A stretch of DNA of 19,039 nucleotides, taken from positions 1 through 19,039 of the forward strand of contig JBLIOB010000051.1 in assembly GCA_047639575.1 (NCBI GenBank), given 5' to 3'. Positions 8,701 to 16,500 of this stretch are shown here, one piece after another; the stretch's first letter is position 1; every line of letters begins with the position of its first letter. The stretch is from JBLIOB01 sp047639575. Lineage in GTDB: Bacteria; Bacteroidota; Bacteroidia; Flavobacteriales_D; Parvicellaceae. Under the pieces are notes generated by a model, which was not told the origin of the DNA, ran no database searches, and saw only the letters and a list, made by a program, of their open reading frames with translations. The position numbers and the translations under genes were made by a program.

Positions 8701-10647
8701 ATACATTCCATCACCATAAGAATCATTGATGGTGAAGTCATAACAGCCGGCATCTAAACACCATTGCTCTGTAATTTGTCCAGCACCGCCAGGCGAAAGA
8801 TCAGTATAGGGCCCTCCAGAATACAAAACATTTGAAGATGCATCTTCTACCGTCCATGTTACTTCAGAACCCCAGCAGTCTAGATCAAGCGTAAAGTCAA
8901 TTAATTGCCCCGCGAGAAGTACATTGAAATTAGATAGGTCAGCATCGTTAGCTGTGTTCCCATCTGCATTTCCATTTGGCAAGGCTGTTGAAACGTTAAA
9001 AACGTGAGCGCCATTTCCAGCTGTCATTGTTGGTAATACTACTGGTGTTGTTCCTCCACTGGCCAAAGTTCCTGTCCAGTTAAAAACTTGGTTCGTTCCA
9101 CCATCTAAATCATAATTAATGGTAACCGAAGATAATGATGCACTTCCGTAGTTATGCAGTTCCACTTGAGGTATAAAACTTCCAGTTCCACATAAGTTCC
9201 CAGTTGGATCAACAATACTTTGAATTCCAGCATCATCTGCAGAAACGGGAGCATTTGGATCACAACCGTCATTAGTTGTTGAAGTGTTGGCAGGATCCAA
9301 CCAATCTCGTACTCTAGTAGCTGCTGATCCGCCTCCAGTCCAGGAAACTCCAAAACGGCCATATCCATCATATCCTCCATTGTCATTGGTTCCACTACAA
9401 GCAGCAGTTCCTCCTGATAAATCACCAATAATTCTTCCATTTTGATCGAATAATGGAGAACCAGATGACCCAGGCTCGGTAACCCCTTGAGTCCAATCGT
9501 TAATTCGCCAAACCTCCGTATTTGGATCGCCATTAAAGTTCCACGTATCGAAAATAGCTCCGCCATCTTGGCAAATTTTCTTTACGTCACCACTTGGGTG
9601 ATGAATTCCTGTTACTTGAGTAGGAGCAGTTTCGCTATTATCCCAACCTGCAAAAAATACGTTCCAGCTTTGCGCCTCGGCCAATAACATGTTCATTTCC
9701 AGTAATAAGAAATCTGAACCAGAGTCGTTTGCACGCACTGTTCCTCCATTAGACGTTTGATCATAAGGACCACCTGGATCGGTACTACCCGCAGTAGTTG
9801 CACAAGATTCTGTTCCAGGAGGGCTCTCCCAATTGAAACGGAATGACCATGTTGCTATACTTCCACTGTAGCAGTGGTTTGCGGTTAAAAAGTAGGGTGT
9901 AAAATCGCAAGAAACATTGTTAATTAGTGCTCCAGTACAAATTCCGTTACCACCAACAACAATCATCGCTACTGAACGAATTTGATCTTCCCAACCAGTT
10001 CCTAAAGGACAGTTGACATCTATATTACAGTCGCCTGATGAGTTTAAGGCTTTCATAAGATTGTTTCCTAATGAATTTGCATAGGTTCCAAGTTCTCGAT
10101 AACCATGGGTTACAGCTCCAATTTTCAATTGACCTTGCCCTTGCACAGCTTGTGGTTCGTAATATTCTAGAACAATGTGATCTCCATGAACGAGCTCAGT
10201 TCCAAGCTTTTGCTCTGGGTTATTATTTCTGCTGGTGTATGCTCCAACACGGTTAGTTCGGTCCTTGTCATATAAATAAACGAACCCACCATCAGGAATA
10301 TCGAATAAATCGAAAACTAAATTAATAGTTAACGCATTAGCAGATTTTAATTCAATGCGCCAAATACGATCACCATTAGGCAATGAGGTCCATAATCCAG
10401 AATTGTTCAGGTTTAAATCAACATAATGGTTAAAGCCAAAACGCCACGGTCCAACTTTATTCGCATTGTTTATTGAATCTTCCAATAATTGCTGGTTCAT
10501 GTCGAATGCTGGCATAACTTCAACCGGTGGCGCAACCAATTTCACTTTTGCTTTCCAGCTGACAGGACCTGCCATATTCGTTACTTGAGTCCATCCAGTA
10601 GAAAGTAGAAAGAATGATAAAATTAAGAGTAGATAATTTTTCTTCAT
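5800..10647 (-). CDS. T9SS-exported trypsin-fold protease with SprB repeats
   Basis: A 1615-residue multidomain protein. Residues 1-21 are a signal peptide. A beta-rich prodomain-like part (about 22-205) comes before a serine protease domain (about 206-455) resembling lysyl endopeptidase-type trypsins. Its triad is visible as His258 in LTANHC, Asp312 in SDFLLLEM and Ser395 in EPGSSGSPLF. A CARDB-like domain (about 470-575) and a Cys-rich domain with CWGSEVTW and DSYGDGMYG (about 576-695) follow. Eleven SprB-type repeats of about 75 residues span 701-1524. The end (1525-1615) is a type A T9SS sorting domain with NIYPNPGDG and a final AKIIKQ. The protein should cross the outer membrane by T9SS, lose the tail, and stay on the cell surface or be released. 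All catalytic residues are present, so proteolysis is likely; Lys specificity is only suggested. It is monocistronic and followed by a strong hairpin. Confidence 0.9.
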   Translation of the reverse strand: MKKNYLLLILSFFLLSTGWTQVTNMAGPVSWKAKVKLVAPPVEVMPAFDMNQQLLEDSINNANKVGPWRFGFNHYVDLNLNNSGLWTSLPNGDRIWRIELKSANALTINLVFDLFDIPDGGFVYLYDKDRTNRVGAYTSRNNNPEQKLGTELVHGDHIVLEYYEPQAVQGQGQLKIGAVTHGYRELGTYANSLGNNLMKALNSSGDCNIDVNCPLGTGWEDQIRSVAMIVVGGNGICTGALINNVSCDFTPYFLTANHCYSGSIATWSFRFNWESPPGTESCATTAGSTDPGGPYDQTSNGGTVRANDSGSDFLLLEMNMLLAEAQSWNVFFAGWDNSETAPTQVTGIHHPSGDVKKICQDGGAIFDTWNFNGDPNTEVWRINDWTQGVTEPGSSGSPLFDQNGRIIGDLSGGTAACSGTNDNGGYDGYGRFGVSWTGGGSAATRVRDWLDPANTSTTNDGCDPNAPVSADDAGIQSIVDPTGNLCGTGSFIPQVELHNYGSASLSSVTINYDLDGGTNQVFNWTGTLASGGTTPVVLPTMTAGNGAHVFNVSTALPNGNADGNTANDADLSNFNVLLAGQLIDFTLDLDCWGSEVTWTVEDASSNVLYSGGPYTDLSPGGAGQITEQWCLDAGCYDFTINDSYGDGMYGSQYGSCTADGTYQITDASSTVLASMIAANSDYGNQEINNFCVSSPCPTITVTTTGTDVSCNGVCDGSATVTVSGGTAPYTYSWSSSGTSATETGLCAGTYTVTVTDANGCTGNEVVTINEPSATFVTTTSTDASCNGGCDGNATATGGGGTPPYTYLWSSGGTSATETGLCAGTYTVTITDANGCTANDAVLISEPSAVIVTISSTDVSCNGACDGTASANATGGTAPYTYFWSPSGGATGTLTGLCAGSYTVTVTDANGCTTNQVVIVNEPSAAFVTTTSTDASCNGVCDGTAIATGGGGTPPYTYSWSSGGNSATATGLCAGTHAVTITDANGCTANDLVIINEPSAVIGNTTTTDENCGLCDGSATVVASGGSSPYTYSWPSGGASTTETGLCAGGHTVNITDANGCTGSEIASINSGGGPTITTSSTDVSCNGVCDGTATTSISGGTPPYTYQWDAAAGSQTTATATGLCAGTYSITATDAIGCSGASNVTINEPSAVFGTTSSTDATCGNCNGTATVIGGGGNPGYSYQWDAAAGNQTTATATNLCAGSYSVIITDASGCAANEVVTVVATGAPSVNATTTDVSCNGACDGSATITLSGGTSPFTYLWSSGGNGATETGLCAGTYTVDVTDASGCTANDVVTINEPTSVIGNITTTDENCGLCDGTATIVASGGTGPYTYSWSSAGTSSTETGLCVGTYIATIVDANGCTGSATATIGSSGGPTLTTTSTDVSCNGACDGAATVNASGGAAPYTYLWSTGGNGATETGLCAGTYTVTVTDASGCATAVIITINEPAAIALTATTTDESAGNDGAIDLTVTGGTTAYTYSWSNGLTTEDLSGLVGGSYTVIVTDANGCVDSLVVSVNSSVGIKDQQDNGINFNIYPNPGDGYFNILLSDLQDEDISIDLVDVQGKLIWSALIRGLTGDHLKTIDLTNESNGVYFLRIINQETVSSAKIIKQ
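6076..8547 (-). repeat. Eleven tandem SprB repeats, about 225 bp each
   Basis: Each unit follows a T-D-x-S-C-N-G-x-C-D-G start, a GG..PYTY.W middle, a GLCAGTYTV segment and a DANGC..N..V.INEPSA end. Units 1-10 keep four cysteines or nearly so (units 5, 7 and 9 have a shortened C-G-x-C start). Unit 11 has lost all but the last cysteine. Units 4-6 and units 8-10 share the same order of variants, including the DENCGLCDG type followed by a GGGPT- or SGGPT-ending linker, which points to duplication of a three-unit block. Confidence 0.88.
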
Positions 10648-11141
10648 AAGTGTTAGTGTATAGGTTGATCGTTATGTTTAATGATTAGGATGAGTTTTCG
10701 CCTCATCGGAGTTAAAAATAGGGAATAATAACCACTTCGATAAAGCTTTGAAAAACCAAGACAGATGGGCTAGTAAGTAGGATTAAAATTCTGATCACGG
10801 CTCTTTTTGTATAGCTATCGTTACCTACCACCAAACAGCAAAAAAAGCTAAATATGAATTGTCATATTTGGTTCTGTCTCATCTGCGGATTTTGACAAAC
10901 TCTAAGGCAATTTCAGAAATGTTTTTTTTGATTATCAGCTAGTTAACGATTCGGAAATCACGAGTTTTCTTCAAAACAAAGGTATGTTCTGTATAGATGC
11001 GATAGAACCTATACTTTTTGGCATGTCATTTTCCTTTTTATTATCCCAGGTTTCCATTTTACGAAGTGAAATTCTGACGATTGATCGTGCGCTTACAATT
11101 TTCCACAAATTCCTAGGGTTTTTCCACAAAGTGAAATAGCG
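10648..11141. other. Gene-free stretch upstream of the protease gene
   Basis: I see no supportable gene here. It contains two small perfect hairpins: GATGAG/CTCATC around TTTTCGC (10689-10707), which would be in the protease mRNA leader, and AAATATGA/TCATATTT around ATTG (10850-10869). On the minus strand a TATTTTTA element lies near 10711-10718 and could be a weak -7 box, but no good -33 partner is visible. TTTTCCACA occurs twice (11099-11107 and 11120-11128). Confidence 0.4.
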
Positions 11142-11149
11142 TAACTTTT
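11142..11149 (+). promoter_or_regulatory. Possible -7 element for the candidate RNA
   Basis: TAACTTTT matches TAnnTTTG at seven of eight positions and sits just before the structured region. No clear TTG lies about 20 bases upstream, so the promoter call is weak. Confidence 0.3.
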
Positions 11150-11302
11150 TACAACTAACTTAGAGACCTGAGAGCGGTTATTGGATTTGTTTGCCTGCTT
11201 ATTGCATTCGTTTGTAAGGCCAGGCAGCACAAGGAAGTGGAGGCTTTGCCGCTCAATAGATAGCCGCTTAAAGAAGAGCATTTTAAAGCGGTTTTTATTT
11301 TT
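11150..11302 (+). ncRNA. Candidate structured small RNA, possibly 6S-like
   Basis: A non-coding stretch of about 150 bases folds on paper into one long irregular rod. GAGCGG (11172-11177) pairs with CCGCTC (11249-11254), and CTA/TAG and CT/AG pairs extend it outward. A wide asymmetric bubble follows. TTGT (11187-11190) pairs with ACAA (11229-11232), TGCCTG (11192-11197) with CAGGCA (11221-11226), and CTTAT (11198-11202) with GTAAG (11214-11218), closing an 11-base loop. A textbook terminator ends the unit. A rod with a central bubble, a promoter-like box and its own terminator is the layout of 6S RNA. A Bacteroidota version (6S-Flavo) is known, but I cannot confirm membership from sequence alone. 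It could be another flavobacterial small RNA or a long leader. The strand is set by the terminator. Confidence 0.42.
11264..11302 (+). terminator. Intrinsic terminator of the candidate RNA
   Basis: CCGCTTAAA (11264-11272) pairs with TTTAAAGCGG (11282-11291), with one extra base in the right arm. TTTTTATTTTT (11292-11302) follows immediately. This is the clearest intrinsic terminator in the window. No protein gene lies upstream on the plus strand, so it implies a non-coding transcript. Confidence 0.72.
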
Positions 11303-11357
11303 AGGTAGAAGTGTGAGATTGATTATGGTTTGATCGGAGCCAACCCAACCCATGTTT

Positions 11358-11519
11358 CTATTCTATATATTGAAATACTACGCTATCCATTTGTGGACCA
11401 CAAGAGCCTTTCATGTGTCCATACTCAATTTTCAAAAGCTTCAGTGTGTCGCTTGATTTTAACACATCTGGGTAAGCAACTATGGAATCAAAATAATTTT
11501 TCCTAATCCGGCAATTGAT
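11358..11519 (-). pseudogene. 3' relic of an unidentified gene, lacking its 5' part
   Basis: On the minus strand 53 codons are open from 11519 to a TAG at 11358-11360. The convincing part reads NYFDSIVAYPDVLKSSDTLK, then LLKIEYGHMKGSCGP and QMDSVVFQYIE. It has no usable start at its 5' side, where it runs directly into the plus-strand sorting-domain relic at about 11490. The composition is protein-like and unlike chance AT-rich sequence. I do not recognise the family. It appears to be the C-terminal end of a gene whose 5' part has been deleted. Confidence 0.4.
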
Positions 11520-11708
11520 CTAATAACGGTTAAAACTGAAGATCTTATTAATTCTATCAAAATATATAATATTTTCGGTCAACTTATGACTAGTCTGGAT
11601 CAACCAGAAAATCAAATAGATATTTCTGGCCTGTCTGCGGGCTCTTTTTTAATTCAAGTAGAAACTCAAAATGGGTCCGTTTCACACGGTCAATTTGTTC
11701 GATTGTAA
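11463..11708 (+). pseudogene. T9SS sorting-domain relic, lacking its gene
   Basis: From about 11490 the plus strand reads IIFPNPAIDLITVKTEDL, then SIKIYNIFGQLMTSLDQP, then QIDISGLSAGSFLIQVET and a final GQFVRL before TAA (11706-11708). This is an almost complete type A T9SS sorting domain: the FPNP turn, IYN.FGQ strand, DISGLSAGSFLIQV strand pair and closing strand are all in order. The frame is closed upstream by TAA at 11460-11462 and has no start or cargo domain, so the gene for the secreted protein is gone. It lies head to head with another truncated gene end. Confidence 0.72.
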
Positions 11709-11840
11709 GTAAGCAGAAAATATAGCGGATAAACGATTCATAGTAAAACTTTCTAATCAATTGTAGATGTTTTAGTCACCCTATTCATGGACATTGACTG
11801 TACTTTTTTAACTTTTTATCAAGCAGTAGCTAAATCGTAG

Positions 11841-12536
11841 CTAGTTCAACTTAATCATTACAACATCATCTTCATATGTAACGATTGCATTCGGATTATA
11901 AAAGTCAACTAGATCATTTAAAGGAATCAAAATAACATCATCCGTGGTATAAGTTGTTGTACCTGGTTTGTAACTAGCATCTATCCAGACGCTTTTTTCA
12001 ACGCAGTTTTTAATGGGTGCCTGCCCATCGTTTCTAAACCAACTAATCAAATACTCTTTGGTACCTGATGTATCTTTTAAGGTAAGATTAACGAGGCTTT
12101 TCATTACACCAATTTTATCTGTTGCCTCATTGGAATATTGCTTGTCAGAAATCTCCCAATCTTCATCAAAGTCCCCTTCAAATGCGTATCCATCAAAGCT
12201 AGGTTCCTGCTTCTTCATGAAGCCAAAATTTCCACTTAAAATATTAACGAACGGATCCATATTGCCAGGAGCTAAAAAGTATGCTCCATCTATTTTATAA
12301 AACCCTCTATTAGGGATAAGCATTGGGGCCTCCCCTTTTCCTATGGCGTTCTCAACTAAAAATCCGTTGCCGGCATAAACATATTTCTCACCATTTAATT
12401 CAAGCGCTATAGTCACCGTTTTTTGACTTTCCCCACCTGTAAATAAGCTCACCATGAACCAGAGAAACCAAACAACTAAACCAACAGCGACAAATACAAT
12501 AACCAATTTTACACCACGTCCTTTTTTACCAGCCAT
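11841..12536 (-). CDS. Membrane-anchored protein of unknown function
   Basis: A 231-residue protein from ATG 12536. The basic MAGKKGRG just before the membrane segment looks like a natural N-terminus. An alternative ATG at 12560 would add eight residues. One transmembrane helix (about residues 10-32, LVIVFVAVGLVVWFLWFMVS) anchors it, leaving a soluble domain probably on the periplasmic side. That domain contains VTIALELNGEKYVYAGNGF, NRGFYKIDGAYFLAPGNMD and a C-terminal PLNDLVDFYNPNAIVTYED. No catalytic motif or family is recognised. It is divergent from the lipoprotein gene at 12647, sharing a short intergenic region with a palindrome. 11709-11840 has nothing notable. Confidence 0.7.
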   Translation of the reverse strand: MAGKKGRGVKLVIVFVAVGLVVWFLWFMVSLFTGGESQKTVTIALELNGEKYVYAGNGFLVENAIGKGEAPMLIPNRGFYKIDGAYFLAPGNMDPFVNILSGNFGFMKKQEPSFDGYAFEGDFDEDWEISDKQYSNEATDKIGVMKSLVNLTLKDTSGTKEYLISWFRNDGQAPIKNCVEKSVWIDASYKPGTTTYTTDDVILIPLNDLVDFYNPNAIVTYEDDVVMIKLN

Positions 12537-12612
12537 ATCGCGAAGGTAACAGTTCCGCATTAAAATCTATTAACGAATAAAACATTAGGGTTAGCGAATA
12601 CTAAACCGTTAG

Positions 12613-12626
12613 TGTCAATCTTGACA
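12613..12626. promoter_or_regulatory. Palindrome between divergent genes
   Basis: TGTCAA (12613-12618) and TTGACA (12621-12626) form a perfect inverted repeat with a TC spacer. It lies 20 bases before the ATG at 12647 and within the control region of both divergent genes. A repressor site is possible, and so is a weak hairpin in the leader. Confidence 0.3.
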
Positions 12627-12646
12627 AGATTCTCGACATTACAACC

Positions 12647-13468
12647 ATGAAATGGTTGATTCCCTTAATATTAATACTTCCTGTCTTAATTGGCTGCTCT
12701 CAAATGTCGGAGCCAAAGCTCAATACTAGAGTTACAACAGTCATGCTCAAAGTAGATACAATTATCAATGTCCAACTTGATACTGTGCCCTACAGAGTTT
12801 CCAGAACACTTACTGCTACAGATATAATGTCAGTTGAAGAGATTAACCTTAGGTCAATATCTATTGGTTGGACCGAGAGCTATTATGGTAGATCTTATAT
12901 GCTAGGCATGGATTCATTATGGTCAATCTACGGATATGAAATAGCTGGGGACGAAGAAAAAAGAAGCCACTTTCTTCTTCACTTCAGTAAAGGGCAATTA
13001 ATTATAGAAGCTGAAGAGTATGAAGTATATGACTATTACGGAAGCGATACTCTTATTGATGTGGACTTTGATGGTGATTTAGACTATCTAGTGAATACTT
13101 ATAGCGGAATGGGCTGTTGCCCAAGAAATCATCACCGCATTTATTTGAATACGAACGGAACCTTAAACTTAGAAGAGCATACAGGTACATTTAACGCAGA
13201 CTTCAATGCCATTACAGAGCACGTCTACACAACTGACTATGGCCATCCACCTTATAATGCAATCTATAAAAATCGATGGCAAGGAGATTCACTATTTGAA
13301 GTAGCAAATATTGGTTTCCGTTTTGAAACTGACTCTATTGGAAATGACTCAATTTTAGACCCAGAATATTTGTATAGGAATCGACTTACTGGAAAAGACT
13401 CTATCATGAAAGAGATTCCAACTGAATACCAAGGGATCTATGATTTTGGATGGTTTGCTTGGTTCTAA
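12647..13468 (+). CDS. Lipoprotein with an acidic calcium-loop-like motif
   Basis: A 273-residue protein. MKWLIPLILILPVLIGC is a lipoprotein signal with lipobox LIGC (Cys17). A polar, Thr/Val-rich linker follows. Around residues 138-146 is DVDFDGDLD, a DxDxDGxxD calcium-binding-loop pattern typical of FG-GAP and related repeats. It is followed by a double cysteine in GMGCCPRNHH, and the end is aromatic (FGWFAWF). I do not recognise a named family. The DxDxDG loop followed by YLVNT, then RIYLNTNG, resembles proteins that describe a measured quantity with a single FG-GAP-like blade. It is divergent from 11841-12536 and lies 129 bases before the large fusion gene on the same strand. Confidence 0.75.
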   Translation: MKWLIPLILILPVLIGCSQMSEPKLNTRVTTVMLKVDTIINVQLDTVPYRVSRTLTATDIMSVEEINLRSISIGWTESYYGRSYMLGMDSLWSIYGYEIAGDEEKRSHFLLHFSKGQLIIEAEEYEVYDYYGSDTLIDVDFDGDLDYLVNTYSGMGCCPRNHHRIYLNTNGTLNLEEHTGTFNADFNAITEHVYTTDYGHPPYNAIYKNRWQGDSLFEVANIGFRFETDSIGNDSILDPEYLYRNRLTGKDSIMKEIPTEYQGIYDFGWFAWF

Positions 13469-13597
13469 TCAGCCCACTGTTGTATGTCCTATTTCAACAT
13501 CACTTCTTCTTTGTAAAACATAATGCCTATTCATTAACCTGAAGTGTTCAATTTCTTTATTTTTAATCCTCGATAATGAAGTCGAATTTTTTAACTG

Positions 13598-16500
13598 ATG
13601 GCAATGAATGTAGATTATCAATCTATTAAAATTGAGTTGGACCAAGCAGCAATTATTGCTAAATCTCTGTATGGGTGGGAAGGTGAACTTAAACAACTCC
13701 CGGGAGAAGTTGATTTTAATTTTTGGCTAAAATCAGAATCCGACAGCTATTTATTAAAAATAAGTAGACCAGATGAGGACATAGAATTCTTAGCTTTTCA
13801 ACAAGAACTTTTGCAGTTTATTGAGAACAGTGAAGAATCAATTATAGCTCCAATTACACATCCTGATAAGGAAGGAAAATTCATCAGTGAAATTACCGAT
13901 GAAGACGGCATCATTCGTAAAGTTAGACTCCTTTCGTGGATCGATGGACGCTTATGGTCCTCTGTCAATCCAATAAAATCTGATTTACTTAATAGTCTAG
14001 GAACTCAGGCAGGAAAGCTTACAAAGATCCTTTCGACTTTTAAAAATGAAAAAGCTCACCGACATTTAGAATGGGATGTAGCTAAATCTGGATGGACTTC
14101 TGACTATGTCATTTTATTCAATGAGAGACAAAGAGAAATAGCAACTTATTTCCAAAACAACTTTGAAAAATTTCAAGAAGAATATCAAAATCTTCGGAAA
14201 AGCATCGTCCATAATGACGTTAACGATAATAATATAGTGGTGTCTGATGATTTGATCAATCCCGATGTAAAATCAATTATTGATTTTGGAGATGCCGTCT
14301 ATACCCAAACGATTAACGATTTAGCCGTAACATTGGCCTATGCCATCATGCACCAACCAGATCCATTAAATACTGCTACTTCTATTGTTAGAGGCTATAA
14401 TGATCCGTTTCCGTTAATGGAGAATGAATTGAAACACTTATATACTTTGACTGCCATGCAATTAGTGATTACAGTTACTAAATCTGCAATTAATAAGAAA
14501 AAGGAGCCAGAAAACACGTATTTAATAGTGAGTGAGGCACCAGCGTGGGAAGCCCTTAATAAATGGGTGTTAGTAGATGAAAATATCGCACATTATGCGT
14601 TTAGAGAAGCTTGTGGTTATTCTGCCCACCCGCACCATGATGAATTCCATAAATGGATAACCGCTCAAAACTTAAGCTTAAACGATTTCATTCCAGAACT
14701 CGAATTCAACAAAGTTCAAAATATCGACTTAAGCGTATCAAGCAATTGGTTAGGAGGAAAACATGAATATACTGATATCAAATTGAGTGATTATAAATTC
14801 AATTGTCTTAAAAACGAACATGATAATTCGATAATAGCTGGAGGATACGGAGAAGTCAGACCATTTTACAGCACCAATGCTTATTCTAAAGAAGGTAACA
14901 GTGGACCAGAATACAGAACAGTTCACTTAGGTGTAGATTTCTGGTTAGATGCAGGAACTTCCATTCATGCACCCCTTGATGGTAAGGTTATTACTTCTTA
15001 CAACAATGATTTTGATAAAGACTATGGACCGACTATAATTCTTCAACACAAAACAGATAATGGCGTCCCTTTTTACTGTCTTTATGGTCATTTATCAAAG
15101 ACGAGTTTAGATTCTCTAAAAGCTGGAGATCCAATATCCAAAGGAGATATAGTAGCAACCATTGGAGATTCAACTGAAAATGGGAACTGGGTACCTCATT
15201 TACATCTTCAAGTAATGTTAGATTTATTGGGGAACCAACACAATTATCCTGGTGTGTGTTATCCTAATGAGAAAGCCATTTGGCTAAGCGTCTGCCCTAA
15301 CCCGAATACATTATTTCAGGAGACAGGTCTGAATCTAGAATGTAAAAAAGACAAAAGAGAGATAAAGTCCTTTCGTACGGAGCATCTTGGAAAAAGCCTG
15401 AGTCTATCTTATGATCAACCATTAAACATGGTTCGAGGACAAGGAATTCATCTGATTGATGAAACGGGAAGGAAGTATTTAGACACCGTAAACAACGTTG
15501 CCCATGTAGGACATGAGCATCCAAGAGTAGTAAAAGCTGGTCAGCAGCAAATGGGAGTTTTAAACACCAATACGCGCTATCTACATCAGAATATCACTGA
15601 CTTTGCCGAGGAACTTTTAGCCACTTTTCCAGATGAATTATCAGTTGTTCATTTTGTTAATTCAGGAAGTGAAGCCAATGAATTAGCGATGCGAATGGCC
15701 AAAGTTTGGTCGGATCAAAAAGACATTATTGCGGTTGAGATCGGTTATCACGGTAATACCAATGGATGTATAGACATAAGCTCCTATAAGTTTGATAGTA
15801 AAGGCGGAAAAGGTGCGCCCGAACATACACATATTGTTCCATTACCAGATACTTACAGGGGCATTTATCAAGGAAGAAATACGGGGCCAAAATATGCTGC
15901 TCATGTACAAGAACAGATTGGAAGTATTCAGACTAAAGGTAGAAATGTGGCAGCGTTTATTTGTGAAAGCATCATCAGTTGTGGTGGGCAAGTAGAATTG
16001 CCTAAAGACTATTTGAAACTAGCTTATAAAGCAGTAAGAAAAGCTGGCGGACTTTGTATTTCTGATGAAGTTCAAGTTGGACTAGGAAGAGCCGGTTCTC
16101 ACTTCTGGGGATTTCAATTGCATAATGTTATTCCTGATATCGTAACTATTGGCAAGCCTATAGGAAACGGACATCCATTAGCAGCAGTAGTATGTACAAA
16201 AGAAGTTGCTGAAAAATTTGCCAATGGAATGGAGTATTTCAATACGTTTGGAGGAAACCCTGTAAGTTGCGCTATTGGAAAAGAAGTTCTGCGCGTGGTA
16301 AAAGATGAAAAACTCCAGGAGAACTCTCGCGTGGTGGGGAATTATTTAAAATCGGAATTGAATAAGCTTCAAGCGGACTATCCAATTATTGGAGATGTAA
16401 GAGGACAAGGCTTATTTCTTGGCTTTGAGCTAGTAGATAGCAAGAAGAATCCTTTACCGGAAAAAGCTACATATATAGCTAATAGGATGAAAGATTATGC

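Noticed and set aside
9105..9566. 153-codon minus-strand frame inside the protease gene
   Set aside because: It overlaps the protease domain in another frame. The real frame has catalytic motifs, and this one has a biased, Met/Leu-rich composition.
11099..11128. Two TTTTCCACA sequences as DnaA boxes of a replication origin
   Set aside because: Both differ from the TTATCCACA consensus. There are only two, and no dnaA, dnaN or AT-rich unwinding region adjoins them.
11093..11353. 86-codon minus-strand open frame
   Set aside because: It lies over the candidate RNA and terminator, has no signal, domain or sensible composition, and its start region is poor. It is probably a chance frame.
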